Origin: Maratus speciosus
Lineage: Eukaryota > Arthropoda > Arachnida > Araneae > Salticidae
NCBI GenBank assembly: GCA_963932465.1
Contig: OZ010791.1
Location: forward strand, 619,449,800 to 619,513,799
Direction of reading: 5' to 3'
Length of the DNA: 64,000 nt
Below, one piece after another: positions 1-11,105 of the stretch (position 1 is the stretch's first letter; every line of letters starts with the position of its first letter). The notes below the pieces were generated by a model. That model ran no database searches. It had not been told where the DNA came from and saw only the letters and a program-made list of their open reading frames with translations. The translations under genes and the position numbers were made by a program.

Positions 1-243
1 CTCTTATGAAGAAAAATGAATGAAATGGAAAAGAAGAAAAAAAAAATTCTGAAAATTTAGACTGGTTATACTTTTGAAAAATCGGGGATACCTGATCCCG
101 AGCCTCAATAAACAAAACCCAACTTTAAACCTAACAGAATCCCTAAAAAAAAAAAAAAAATTAGTCAACCCGACCCAAAGCAAAAATAATAACGCCAACC
201 AGGTTGGTTCGGGTAAAATTGGGTTATCCGATTTAATGCAGCA
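1..243. repeat. GGGTCGGG-rich hAT-like family, terminal fragment
   Basis: The segment is rich in CAACCCGACCC and GGTTCGGGT stretches and ends near 240 with CCGATTTAATGCAGCACT. Read on the minus strand this resembles the TCCTGCATCGGGTCG end at 28794. Related pieces lie at 500-883, 1018-1075, 28794-28915, 32645-32733 and 56970. An open frame at 74-484 runs through it and into unremarkable sequence, and I do not consider it coding. The hAT assignment is inferred from the terminal style only. Confidence 0.4.
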
Positions 244-499
244 CTGTTATTCTGTGAGACATCATGAGACAGTGTTGAAGACTGACCTTTCAATACCCCC
301 TTCTCCTCGATCAAGACATTCTGGGGCTAAAGGTAGAAAGTTTCGCTACAGAGTCATGCACGCAATAGAAAATTCGAAATCCTCCAGCGGGGCGATTTCT
401 CTATTCGGCCTGGCTCTGACACAGGGAAGGGAAGGAAAGTTGCTAACAGACACAAGTGGTGCAGGAAATCCATTATTTAATTAAAAACTCGATTCTGTC
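244..499. other. No recognised feature
   Basis: Slightly more GC-rich sequence with an open frame and no recognised protein motif, splice context or repeat partner in this window. Confidence 0.4.
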
Positions 500-883
500 A
501 GTTGCGAGTGGAAATTGTCACTAGAGTCGGGTTGTACAATACCCGAACCCGAAATTTTTGCTTACAATCAACCCGAAACCCGGCTGAACTAGATACATTT
601 TTTTCGCGAACCCAAAATCTGACCCGAACCCGAATCAAGAAATTATTTCATATTTTAATAATGTAAAAAATGGCCAAAATTGTTATTAAAAAATATATAT
701 ATTTTTTTAATATAAAAATGAACACATATATACGCTCATTAATATCCAAATATACAGTTTTCTTTTTCATTTTTGACAAATTTTCAGGATTTTCTTTTGA
801 AAAATCAGATCAACCAGACCCCGACCTGAAAGAGTCAAAGCCTAGCGGGTCGGGTAAAATCAAGTTACACGACCCGATGCGCT
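500..883. repeat. GGGTCGGG-rich family, second fragment
   Basis: Starts with ACCCGAACCCGAAAT-type sequence near 540 and ends with GGGTCGGGTAAAATCAAG and ACGACCCGATGCGC near 880. Both ends match the family seen at 1-243 and 28794-32733 in composition and orientation. The interior is AT-rich with no coding remnant. Confidence 0.45.
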
Positions 884-1216
884 TGTAAATCATAACGAGA
901 AAATTCGTATTTCTATTTTGCTGCTCGATTGTTGTAAACGTACAACGTGTCCTCCCGATCGAAGAGTAATACAAATTTAGATGAACTTATTCGTTATTTA
1001 AGTTCACAATTAGAGTACTCCATCGGGTCCAGTAACCGGAATTCACCTGAACCCGAACCGAAGCAGGTCTCTAATTGTCACTTTAATTAACGGATAAGTT
1101 GCTCGAAATTTGTGTTACTCATCGGTCAAGTTGTCATGAGAAGACTATACACGTTGTACGTTCACAGCAATCGAGCAGCAAAATAGAAATGTGAATTTCC
1201 GCATTATGATTTTCAA
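884..1216. repeat. Long inverted repeat with foreign sequence in its loop
   Basis: The left arm (884-1016) and right arm (1076-1216) are imperfect reverse complements. Both carry ACGTTGTACGT / ACGTACAACGT and a shared block reading TTGCTGCTCGATTG or its complement CAATCGAGCAGCAA. The 58-bp centre contains ATCGGGTCC and GAACCCGAACCGAAGC, the end of the GGGTCGGG family. The arms resemble a foldback element or two inverted copies flanking an inserted fragment. Confidence 0.65.
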
Positions 1217-1221
1217 AGAAC

Positions 1222-1224
<3 letters not shown>

Positions 1225-1252
<28 letters not shown>
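1225..1252 (+). repeat. Poly-A tract, 28 A
   Basis: Uninterrupted run of A directly after the inverted repeat. It may be a retroposon tail, but no retroposon body was recognised upstream. Confidence 0.9.
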
Positions 1253-1254
<2 letters not shown>

Positions 1255-1727
1255 AGATATAAATTAATAGCGTAATGAGCCGCATAGTATTCAAATAATC
1301 ACGATATGAGCAGTGTGGCCTTGTGTTGCCACGATGACCGAAGAACTGAGTGGAAAATATTGTAAAAACAAAGCGTTATGATTAGAGAGAATGTTTGCTA
1401 CACGACTTTACCTGTCGGTTAACGGGAAATTCTGCTTCAAACTGCTAAAATACATTCGGAATCCGAAGTTTGCGAAAATTTACGACGGGACTGGAACAAA
1501 GGCAGGAAGGGCGATAACAATGCTGAATTCTTAATTAATAGGGTTAAATGATAGAGCGAAACTGGAATTCTATTATCTATTATACTAAAGAGATGTTTCA
1601 CGTTTTTGACATTATTTGAAGAGAAAATACGCATTTTCTGTTTCAGTGTATTTTTTTATTGTTCCTTAGTGTCGTTATTCTAGGTTATAGCTGCCGATAA
1701 GTCGGTTTCCGACAACAATTTTTCATG
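1253..1727. other. No recognised feature
   Basis: AT-rich sequence with a 65-codon minus-strand frame of no recognisable family. No repeat partner was seen in the window. Confidence 0.4.
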
Positions 1728-1731
1728 TTAA

Positions 1732-1890
1732 CTCTCTCGCGACGAACGTTTTTTTACACTTTCTTTTAATTGTTAAAAACCATATTTTCTGAATAGAACT
1801 TTTTTCTTTATTGAATCTTGGATAATCACGAAAGCACAAGGCAAAACTTTCTGTTTAAATTTATTGAATTCAAAGATTTTGTGCACACTA
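1732..1890 (+). repeat. piggyBac-type MITE, left end only
   Basis: TTAA at 1728-1731 is followed by CTCTCTCGCGACGAACG, which resembles the CCCCTTCGCGACGAGCG end at 23997. The interior shares the AAGGCAAAA motif with the 24-kb and 54-kb copies. I could not find the right end, so the extent is approximate. Confidence 0.4.
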
Positions 1891-2023
1891 TACGGCACGT
1901 ATACGTTACGAAAAGGTTTATACTAACATGGGATCGAAGGATTAGTATTTTATAAGAATAACTCACGCGAAATTTTTAAAATTTTTTTTCCATTCTCTTG
2001 TCTCTTCTATTCTATTCTATATA

Positions 2024-2560
2024 CTAGCCGTCTTTGGCGACCAGTTTGGTCTCCTTAAATGTATGCTGAGCACTGTATAATGTTATTTTTATTCATAATT
2101 TAATTTAATTGCTTAATTCTTCGTCGAATCGGGAAGTTTTGATAGAGAAATCAAGAACTTTGTATTTTTATGTTAGCTGGGCGCAGGTAATAAATCGCAA
2201 AACAATGTTACGGTCGCATTTTTTCGTATTTCATAAATTTAATTTAAAATATAATCCTTTCACTCATTTTATTTAAAATACACAAATTCAATTTAAGACT
2301 GAAATATTTAAAATCTATGACTTTCACTTATTTCTGTATTTAAAAAACAGAAAAGAAAAAATAATAAATAATACCATAATGACATTTAATTTCAACATCA
2401 AAACATTATTTTAATTTAGCACACGAAAAAAAAAAAGGGCTAACTGGCGAGTTAAAAAATTCCATTGGCAAGATTTTCCCCCGACTAACGTAAAAGTACC
2501 AAAAATTCTTTGCGATCATGGCAACTATTAAGTAGTTTTATTGGAAAAGATAATTTTGAT
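2024..2560 (+). repeat. CTAGCCG-headed dispersed repeat, copy 1
   Basis: Begins CTAGCCGTCTTTGGCGACC, then AGTTTGGTCTCC and TTAAATGTATGCT. The same order of blocks occurs at 14748 and, inverted, at 5780-6190. Further shared blocks are GAAATCAAGAACT, TGTTAGCTGGGCGCAGGT and GGCAACTATTA. No coding frame is visible, so the element class is undetermined. It could be a non-autonomous DNA element or the tail of a retroposon. Confidence 0.55.
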
Positions 2561-3424
2561 TAAAAATTTAAATATTTCCTATTAAAAAACTATTAAAATA
2601 CTCAACAGCAGTCATAAATTAAGTTTAAAGTGATGCATAGAGTAATTGCTCAATAACAAGTTCTTGAAAGAAAAGAGAGATTTTAAGAAAAATCGAAATC
2701 TAAAGAGTTTCCCTGGAGGTTTTTAAGCTCTAATTTCAATTTCATAAATAAATAAACACAGAGCTACTGGTGTGTAGTGGCTCTTGCCGTGACTAAACTG
2801 CACTTTTCAATCTCTCAACTCAAAATTGGAGAGCTCCACCCAACTTTTCGTGGGCGTCGATCTCTGGAGGCCGAAATTCGATAAAGCACAAAGAAATCCT
2901 ACAAAGAAGGGATAATAACATATCTGAAGAAAAAAGAAAAGTCGGTGATTTCTCGACCTTGCTATGCGATTTGTACGCAGCCAACGTGGCATGCAAATCA
3001 AAACTTTTCTTCCGGGACTTCAACTGCATCTTTTCTATTTGCTTTTGTAATCGAAACGCATTTCAATAAAAACAGTAATCGCGGTTCTATATATGTAGGT
3101 GGCTACAATGTATCACTGACACAGAGAGAGTTCAACTCAATAAACAGAAACGGTTCCGAGAATTTAGTATTTTTCGATTCATGATTCTAACTTGAAACAG
3201 ATTGCAGCGACCTCTGATTTAAGCTTCTCTCTCTGTCATACACCGAATTCTCCAGGTCCTATGGAAAATCACGTAGAACAACTCTCGGATAAGTAACGCT
3301 TTCACTCACATATGCAAAGCAAATTTAAAAATTTCATTAATACTTTCAGCTTATTTCTTAAATTTGGTGTCTAATTTATTTTTAATTTAATCAATCTTAT
3401 TTCTATTTTATTCCTATAAATTGG
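2561..3424. other. No recognised gene
   Basis: AT-rich sequence. Overlapping short frames occur on both strands around 2807-3184, none with a recognisable motif. No repeat partner was identified. Confidence 0.4.
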
Positions 3425-3990
3425 GATCAAGTTTCGGCGATACATATATCGTGATCTATATTCGATATTTATTTTTAAAATATCATGAAGTTTGATATTT
3501 TTGATATTTTCATATATTCGATATTCATTTTCAAAATATTGTGTTGTATGACATTTGATATTTTCAGCCAAAAAAAAGGTATAAAGGAATTTTTTTTAAA
3601 ACTGTTACTGACCAGTGTAGTTCTGTAGACACACAAATTCTGCCAGTGACTTATTTAGCCTCTCCGCCCTCCACCCCCGATAAATAATAATAAAACAAAT
3701 TAAAAATTCCAATCATTACATTTGAAGTTGAATTTTTAAACGTAGAACCAATAATTATATGGCACAATATTTACTTATAACAGCTATTGAATGTAAATTG
3801 TCTAATTTAGATAAGTGATTTACATTTTCATTAGAAATAATCTTTTCTAGTTTTGATTTTGTTCCGTTTAAACTATACAACAGGTTAAAAATGAAAAAGC
3901 AGACAAGCTTACATTTATGTTCAAAATTTTCAATAAAAACAAATTATTTTATAAAGCTAAGCTCGCCAACCACCCGTTCAGACAACGCAG
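3425..3990. repeat. ATATCGG-type hAT-like family, fragment
   Basis: ATATTCGATATT runs at 3455-3560 are followed by AATTGTCTAATTTAGATAAG and AAACTATACAACAGGTTA, which match the interior of the copies at 18600-19182 and, inverted, 34515-35951. The terminal CAGGGTT is not preserved here. Confidence 0.5.
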
Positions 3991-4299
3991 AATCTAAAAC
4001 ACGCTAATCTGATCGGTTTTAAAATTATAAGCTTAAATTATACTGAAAAAAGCTGTGCAGATCTCCCTGTAAACGGGTTTCCATTCAATTCCCTTTGATT
4101 GCAAAAATTTAAAGGCCGAATCAGTTGCTGTTAAGACATCCAATGGTTGTTTTCGTGTTTTATTAAAGAGGATCAGTTAAAAATTTGAAAAGAAGCTAAA
4201 ATAAAATGAATTAAGTGTACAGAGTCTTTGTCTCCGGTATTTTAAATCAATTTCTATAACAATAGCTTAAGTCATGTGACTATCATCAACAGTTCCGGG

Positions 4300-4900
4300 C
4301 GAACCACTTCGCTTTTTATATTTAAGGTGCCATTTTGGTACTCTGATGTTAGCCAGGCACAGGTGATAAGTCGCTAAATAATATTCTATCGCTATCATTT
4401 CATGTATATTATAACAGTCCAGGTCATGTAACTGCTATAAATAAATACGGTCTGATCCCTTCGCTTTTCATATGAAAGTTTGGCACAGATATCATATACG
4501 GTCCCATATTGGTGCGATTTTTTTTCCGACGCCAAATTGGGGAAAACATCAACAGCATAAACAAAAATATCCGGCTTACCATATCAAGCAAAATAACGAT
4601 ACTTTGGCGCCAGTTAAGTACCCGTTGCATATATGACATTGGCGTCAGAAAATAATCGCGCCAATATGGGGCCGTATATGGCATCTGTGCCGAAAGTTTT
4701 CCATTTGGATTAAAAAATCCATTAAAAAAAATAATAAAACTACATAAAAGTTGCCATGGTCGCAAAGAATTCTTGGTACTGTTACGCTAGCCGGGTGCAA
4801 ATCTCGCCAATAACTTTTTTTGAACTCGCCAGTTAGCATTTTTTTTAATTTTTCGAGTGGTAAATTAAAACATTGCTTTGAAGTTGAAATTAAATGTCAT
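4300..4900. repeat. CTAGCCG-family fragments, rearranged
   Basis: Shares with 14748-15560 the blocks GTTAGCCAGGCACAGGTGA, TTTGGCGCCAGTTAAGTACC, TGGCGTCAGAAA and TAAAAGTTGCCATGG. Some of these blocks occur in opposite orientations within 600 bp, so this looks like two fragments joined head to head. Frames of 64-113 codons here are by-products of the repeat. Confidence 0.5.
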
Positions 4901-5059
4901 GGTTTGTTGCTTTATTTAATATTTGTCCAGATGTCATATACGCACCGGGTTTGGCGTGATTTTTTTTTATTTTTTTTTTTACGAAAATTTTGCGAAAACC
5001 TCGTTTTCGAATACCAGTTACATATGTATCTTTGGTACTACTTAGTTATCCCGTCCACT

Positions 5060-5400
5060 ATAGGTCAAAACTGGAAAATTTCATTAGCGGCCACTGGCCG
5101 GTAGAACTAGATTTTAAGTGGCCACTTTTTTAAAACTTGTGGCCACTTTTTTATTTAAAAATACTAAACAGTAAAATTTCTATAAATATTCATCTAAAAG
5201 AGAATTGCCCAAATATATATGTTAATATAAATATATTGAAACCAAAAAAAGTAGAATCCTTAATGAAATACAAGAAAATTTTATTCTCTCCTTGTAAAAA
5301 AGTGGCCGGAAGGTGGCCGCTGATAGACAATTTTTCACTAGCCACTTTTTCTCATTTACTGGCCCTGTGGCCAGTGGCTAGTGCTAATTTTGACCTTTAC
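5060..5400 (+). mobile_element. hAT-type MITE (GGCC family), copy 1
   Basis: A 341-bp unit starting TAGGTCAAAACTGG and ending TTAGCACTAGCCAC in reverse complement, so the termini share AGGTCAAAA. Flanks CGTCCACT (5052-5059) and CGTCCACC (5401-5408) form an 8-bp target duplication with one mismatch, the length expected for hAT transposition. A second copy lies at 48481-48804. Subterminal GTGGCCACTTTTT motifs recur at both ends. The element has no coding capacity and must be mobilised in trans. Confidence 0.75.
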
Positions 5401-5779
5401 CGTCCACCAAAAATCTATCACCAACTATAAGATTAAATGCAATAATGGTTGATCGTAAATGTCACATTCACTTGACTTTAAGCAAGTTACATGTGTTTAC
5501 GTCATCAAATGATTTTTATTTCGACGTTTTATTTGTATATTTATTAATGTTATACTATTTTATTTGTTCTTTCGTTATTTAAAATAAAAATTATGTCAAT
5601 CTGTATAATTTGGCGAGTGGTTTGGCGATTTACATAATTTGGCGAAATTGGTCGCCAGAATGTATTTAATTATTTTTTATTATTTTAAAAGAAAATAACC
5701 AAAAAAATTAATTATAGAACAAAACAATTTATATAATTTTAAAAAAGAAAATAAAAGTAAATAAACATTTATTATTAAA
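5401..5779. other. No gene; AT-rich sequence
   Basis: Contains only short TTGGCGA fragments reminiscent of the neighbouring CTAGCCG family. Confidence 0.4.
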
Positions 5780-6190
5780 TAAACAACAATAGCCGGGTTA
5801 CCATGCCAATCAAAATAATGCCATTTTGGCGCCAATTAGGTACCCCGGTGCGTATATGACACCTGTGCCTAATATTTTTCTTTTCTTTTCTTTAAAGAAA
5901 GAAGTGAAAGCCATCAATTTTAAATGAAAGTTTTGTATTTTAAATAAAATGAATGAAAGGATTATATTTTAAATGAAATTAATGAAATACAAAAATGCGA
6001 CGGGAAAAATGTTTGGCGATTTATCACCTGCGTCCCGCTATCATAAAAATACCGAGTTCTCGATTTCTCTATCAGAATCTTTCGATTTGGCGAAAGATTG
6101 TTCAAGTAAATTGAATTATGAATAAAAGTAACATGATACATTCCTTAGCATACATTTAAGGGAGGCCAAACTGGTCGCCAAATTAGTTTA
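5780..6190 (-). repeat. CTAGCCG-headed repeat, copy 2 (inverted)
   Basis: On the minus strand the unit begins with GGCGACCAGTTTGGCCTCC (plus-strand end near 6180), then AATGTATGCTAAGG and the ATCACCTGCGTCCCGC block. It ends at TTTTGGCGCCAATTAGG near 5830. The block order is the same as at 14748-15560. Confidence 0.55.
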
Positions 6191-6519
6191 AAATAATAAC
6201 CTTTTCTAAAGTATGAGAAAAACTATCTGTTATCATTAAAATTTGAGTTGCCATCATTAGAGAAAAGTATTTAAAATTAGAAAAAAAAATTAATATCTCG
6301 AAAACTAAGTCGAATTTAAAAATCCTAATACCAGTTTTGAAATCTGCGGATCAATACAAATTTTTGGTGTTAATTTCATCGCAAAGTATTCTATATTTTA
6401 GGAGAAATCGCCGTGAAACATAATCAGTTGTTTAATCAGTCGTTTCATAAATTCGTTTCATTAGGATTTTATATATGTAGGGTAGATTTTGGTTGTATAA
6501 AAATAAAATTTTTCTTGAA

Positions 6520-6834
6520 ACTTGATATTAAATCCTATAGTCTGGTTTCTTTCTGTTTTTTTTTTTTTGGTGTGTAAGTATAAAAAGCAAGTTATGTCTG
6601 TTTTCAATTAGTTTATCTTCAATTTTGTTGTAAGTAAAAAATATATATATATATATTTAGAAATTGTTTTATTACATTTCCATGCTAAGTGCAGTATGTT
6701 TTAGCTTTTAATTTATGTTAGGTCCAAAAATAATCATCAATAAGATGACTATTTTCAAAATATCGGATAGGTATATGTCAAAATATAAGATATTTTTTAT
6801 ATTTTGGAAAATATCATGATATTTAAGAACCCTG
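6520..6834 (+). repeat. ATATCGG-type hAT-like family, right-end fragment
   Basis: Ends ATATCATGATATTTAAGAAC then CCTG at 6834, the reverse complement of the CAGGGTT terminus seen at 9309. The upstream block TTTTCAATTAGTTTATCTTC matches 18945-18975. The left half is missing or not recognisable. Confidence 0.55.
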
Positions 6835-6964
6835 ATTGGGATGAAGTTTTGTGGTATAATATAATAACCATATTACTCACAAATTTTAAGGATAAAATTT
6901 TTACCTTTTGAAAAATTATCCCAGCTTTGGACAATCCTCGAAAAGTTGCGAAATAAAACGAGTA

Positions 6965-7251
6965 TAATACAAAACAAAATAGGTGTTGCTATCCAACGTA
7001 CTATTTATTCACAAATTAAATGATGAAAAATAAACATATGAATAAAATAAATCTCAACGTTTCGGTTTAATCTTTAAAACCTTCATCAGAAGTAAAATTT
7101 TCTAAAATATAAATCGACAAAGTCGATGAAGGTTTTAAAGATTAAACCGAAACGTTGAGAATAATTTTATTCATATGTTTATTTTTCATCTTTTAATTTG
7201 TGAATAAATAGTACGTTGGATAGCAACACCTATTTTTTGTTTTGTATTATA
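6965..7251. repeat. 287-bp inverted repeat with CTGATGA...GAAAC motifs
   Basis: Arms 6965-7090 and 7126-7251 are near-perfect reverse complements around a roughly 36-bp spacer. On the minus strand the left arm reads CTGATGAAGG, a short stem-loop GGTTT...AAACC, then GAAACGTTGAG. The right arm carries the same block on the plus strand with a one-base change (TCGATGAAGG). CTGANGA-stem-GAAA is the hammerhead ribozyme core order, and such cores are known in Penelope-like retroelement terminal repeats. Here one extra A lies between box 1 and the stem, and stems I and III were not demonstrated. Ribozyme identity is therefore only a hypothesis. Confidence 0.7.
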
Positions 7252-7479
7252 TATTACAACGTAAAGTCCTTAATTATTAAAACGAGTATATTTATGCATC
7301 ACGTACCAAACAAAGACAAACTGATATTACAACTGATAACAGTGAAAATAAAGGCACGCATTTTCAATGCCAGAAAAAGCAGAGAATTCATAAAATTCCA
7401 AGTATAACAACAAAACATGTCTTTCATGTCAACAAAACATGACTTTCGGTCGTAGGAGAATGAAACTTTCAGTATTTTA

Positions 7480-7620
7480 CTTGTTAGAGCATGCAGAAAT
7501 TATTTTTTTAAATATAACATAAGATCCGGGACTGTATAAAAATTTAAATTTCGTAACTTAAAAAAAAGGGTTTTCATTTTATGAAGGGTTTTCATATTAT
7601 GACATTGGAAACATCTATGC
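7480..7620. repeat. Fragment related to the 19183-21038 element
   Basis: Contains a block ending GACTGTATAAAAATTTAAAT, followed by TTCGTAACTT, close to a block at 20878-20912 inside the right terminal repeat of the TA-flanked element. Only this short block is shared. Confidence 0.4.
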
Positions 7621-7631
7621 GAATGGAACTA

Positions 7632-8404
7632 CAGTGAAACCTCCCTGTGCGACCACCTCCATTAAGTGACCATCTCCCAGAACGACCATTTTTTTTTTTT
7701 TAAATGGAACGAAATTTATTCCCATGGGCTCAATACTAATTTTACCTCCATTTAGAGACCATTCCAGTTGAACTCCCCCTATGAGCGACCCATTTCTTTG
7801 AAGAAAATGAAACGAATTCCGTTTTTTCCTGGTCGCTTGAAGAAGGTTATATTAGAAAAATAATTCCGTAGAGCGCATTATTCATCAAACTTCTAAGCTA
7901 AGTTTAGAATTTTTTTTCTATTCCGGTAACTTTTAAGTGTTTAAACCCCTTTCTGTCCTTTTTATGCAATAAATTTAACTCTGATGACAAATTAAGAATG
8001 ACGGTCAATAAACTCCCCTGCCATATTCTGTCAGGAAACTCTCAAAGAAATAGATAAATTAATGAAATTGTCATTATTTGTTCCGGTCCAAAAAAACTAC
8101 ATTTATTTACTGAACTTCGAAAGGACTGGGAAATAAAAGGTATAAAAGATAAAACCGTAAAATCACAACAAAACGTCAATGTATTCATTTTTTAAACTTT
8201 GCAGTAATTAACTTTTGTTCTGATACTAAATTTTCATTTTCTTTTCTTTTTTTTTTATGTCAAAAATAAATTTTAGTAACATTATTTGTTACCTTTTTTC
8301 ATCAATTAAAATTTAGATTTAAACATGACCTCCATTAAAAGACCACACCTCGGAGCGACCAATTTTCATTGGAACGGAACGTGGTCGCTTTAGGGAGGCT
8401 TTAC
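7632..8404 (-). mobile_element. pogo/Tigger-type MITE, copy 1
   Basis: Starts CAGTGAAACCTCCCTGTGCG after TA (7630-7631) and ends with the reverse complement of GTAAAGCCTCCCTAAAGCG at 8404, so the last bases are decayed. Copies at 33795-34453 and 62082-62853 have the opposite orientation. TA target use and CAGT-ended termini are typical of Tc1/mariner-superfamily pogo/Tigger elements. The interior has no transposase. Confidence 0.75.
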
Positions 8405-8405
8405 A

Positions 8406-9059
8406 CACACGAAAAAGGATCACCACACGAAAAAAAATTTCTACAGCTGGTAAACAATCGAATTAACACGCAATGCAATATAAGTATAACAAATTTAATG
8501 GAAAACCAAAAAGTATTTAATGTACAATGAAAGTAATCACATGAGTTCTCCATACTAGAACCCACAAGCTAAAATTTTCGCTTTTTCATATAATTCGCAT
8601 TTGCCACGTGCTCACAGCATGAAACTAGCTGTGCTTATAGAGAAATCCGAAGAGAGCAAATTTTCTCCTTCATTGCTCCAATCATTGACTGATCTGCCAA
8701 TTCACTCTAGCGGGGTTTTGACCAAACTCTTATTCCTCTTCGATGTTTCATAGCTTATTTTCTTCGAGGTGGAAATAGACCCTGTTGTTCTGTCTCAAAA
8801 GAAATTAATTTCCTTATATGTGAAAAATGTTACTTCGCTGGGACGTTATTACAATATCTAATACTAAACGGTTTAGGAATTAGTTATTGTTCAACAATAA
8901 GAACAGATCACATGTATAGATATAATATAGTAATATCATAAAACATTTTCGAAATGTTGAAAAACGCTTAGATGTTAGAAGAATTAAAAAAAAAAAAAAA
9001 ACACATTTATAGATTTAGAAAATTTAATAGAGATTAGAAAATTTACAGAAGTGTTAATA
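8406..9059. other. No recognised feature
   Basis: AT-rich, apparently single-copy sequence within the window, with no frame above 60 codons that shows a motif. Confidence 0.4.
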
Positions 9060-9063
9060 TTAA

Positions 9064-9220
9064 CACGTTGAATACCACGTTAGTCACCGGTGACCGACAC
9101 TGATCTATCCGTTTAGGCCGCGTCAGTCATCATCAGTGACTGACACTTATAGATTCTGTAACGGGAGCCTTATTTCGTAGCCTAAACGGAAGACAATGGA
9201 CAGACTTGACATTCAACGTG
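9064..9220 (+). mobile_element. piggyBac-type MITE (CACGTTGAA family), copy 1
   Basis: A 157-bp unit exactly bounded by TTAA (9060-9063 and 9221-9224) with terminal repeats CACGTTGAATACCACG and CTTGACATTCAACGTG. The interior contains an imperfect hairpin built on GTCACCGGTGACCGAC and CATCAGTGACTGACAC. TTAA duplication is the hallmark of piggyBac transposition. A sister copy interrupts the Tigger remnant at 30997-31159. Confidence 0.8.
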
Positions 9221-9308
9221 TTAAGTAAGTTAGCTTAAAGCAAATATTTATTTAAATCTTTATTTCTTATTTCTAAAAATATTTATAAACTTCCACTTTT
9301 TGTATAAT

Positions 9309-9549
9309 CAGGGTTTGCAAAATCATGATATTTTCGAAAATATAAAAAATATCCAATATTTTGACATATATCCGATATTTTTTTATATATATCCGATATT
9401 TACAAAATAGTCAACTTATTGATGATTATAAATATTTTCAGACCTAATATGAATTAGAAATTGAAATCATCATACTTAGTATGAAAACCTAATAAAACAA
9501 CATTTAAGATCAAGTAATTTAAAACGGACACAATTTCCTTTTTACACAT

Positions 9550-9582
<33 letters not shown>

Positions 9583-9619
9583 ACGAAATTAATCCGTTGA
9601 TATATATCATCGAACCCTG
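9309..9619 (+). mobile_element. ATATCGG hAT-type MITE with target duplication
   Basis: A 311-bp unit running from CAGGGTTTGCAAAATC to ATCGAACCCTG. Flanks TGTATAAT (9301-9308) and TGTATAAA (9620-9627) make an 8-bp duplication with one mismatch, supporting hAT-type integration. It is an internally deleted relative of the 1.4-kb copy at 34515-35951. It includes a poly-A run of about 30 at 9551-9580. Confidence 0.75.
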
Positions 9620-9641
9620 TGTATAAAAATCTTCCGCATTT

Positions 9642-10231
9642 AGGGGTCTTCCACAAATGATGTCCCGCTTGGAGGGGGGTTCGTGAAATTGTGACAGTTT
9701 GTGACAAAGGGGTGGGAGGGGGTAAGAAGAAATGGGACATCACACATTTTGGTTAAAATAAAAGCATTAAAAATCAGCAGATTAAATTTTGAAGTTATTT
9801 TGAAATTGAAGTATTTTGTGTTTTTATAAAGTAGATTTAAAGCCAAATATATTAAATTCCATTTCAAATTCCAAAATAAGACTGTTTTCAACTGCTCTTT
9901 CGTATTAATATTTTATTACTATTGTATATTGATTATGTTTCTGTTATAAACTTTAATCTTATTTCATATAAAATAGTACACTAATCATTTTTATTGTTAT
10001 GCTCACAAATGTCGTTAAAACACATAGTTAAAGTTTAAAAATAAAGTTTGAAATATGACCTATAACGTAGTGCTTTGTTTCTGAACTGCAAGTATATGTT
10101 TATGTAATATAGCGTGACATGTGGCAATTGGGGGGGGGGGGGTATTGTGAAGTGTGACACTTTGTGACAAAGGGGGGAGGAGGGGTCAAAAATATTGAAA
10201 AAAAGTGTGACATCATTTATGGACCGCCCCT
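9642..10231 (+). mobile_element. MITE with CCATAAATGATGTC-type ends
   Basis: The left end is AGGGGTCTTCCACAAATGATG, stated here as two blocks AGGGGTCTTCC and ACAAATGATG. The right end in reverse complement is AGGGGCGGTCC and ATAAATGATG. Subterminal TTTGTGACAAAGGGG appears near both ends in direct orientation (about 9699 and 10161). No coding content. The superfamily is not assigned from sequence alone. Confidence 0.65.
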
Positions 10232-10824
10232 TACGATGTATCTTTCTTAATGTTTCGAATCAAATGGTAGCAAAAATAAACAGCAAACATTTACACGCTC
10301 TTACGTAAAGTTGAAAAATATTTCATAATCGGAACATAAACATTCGCACTTTTTTTTAAACTTTCCAAAGTTTATGCATCTGATATGCAGTATTATCTGT
10401 TTAAGAATTCGCTAACCTCGACTAACCTTGAGAAATAAAATATCACAAACAAAATATTTATAAAGATATAAATGAGAAGATATAAGACAGTTGCAAAAAC
10501 CATGAACAATTAATTCCTATTAAAAAAATAAAATCGATGGGTAAATTTTTCTTTCCCAAAATCTGTTAATTCTAAATTAAAAGAAAAGAAACCTTAGAGT
10601 AACAATATAATATTACATATATATCTAAAAATTTGTGCGGGAAAGAAAAAACGCATTTTTCATGTTAATGTTTATGGTTATCACATACGGATTATCCGTT
10701 TATTATTTTGTGACGGTTGAAGAATTTTTTTTTTAACTGGCTTTTCGGATAAAATCGGCTTGAACTTTTACCTTCCAAATGCGATTTCCAGAGAATAAAT
10801 ACTTTTTAAAGTATAAGATAAGCT

Positions 10825-11105
10825 GGGGTAACTGGACCCACAAGGTAACTGGGCCATAGGCTATTTTTTTAAATTTGATGTTTTTAAGTTTTAGCTTTTG
10901 TCAACATTGCACCCCCATCTCTACTTCTTAAAACAACATGTGTCAACTCAATCATATCTCTGCGTTTGCTGTGATAAGTTCCTGAAAATTTAGGTTTCTT
11001 TTTTAAAAAAACAATGTCGATTTTGTTGAAAGATTGAATAAACGTTTAGAATGATACAAAAAGAAAAAAACCTACTGTCCCATTCCACCCCACTCTCCCC
11101 TATTT
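10825..11105 (-). mobile_element. GGGGAGAGTGGGG-ended MITE, short copy
   Basis: In reverse complement the right end begins AGGGGAGAGTGGGG then TGGAATGGGACAGTAGG, identical to the left end of the 51145 element. The left end carries GGGGTAACTGGACCC. The family recurs at 51145-52062, with related versions at 17109 and 54555. Confidence 0.6.

Noticed and set aside
74..484. 136-codon plus-strand frame
   Set aside because: Begins inside a transposon terminus with a poly-lysine stretch and has no recognised motif.
4424..4839. Overlapping 113- and 64-codon minus-strand frames
   Set aside because: Both lie in rearranged CTAGCCG repeat sequence and do not persist in other copies of the repeat.
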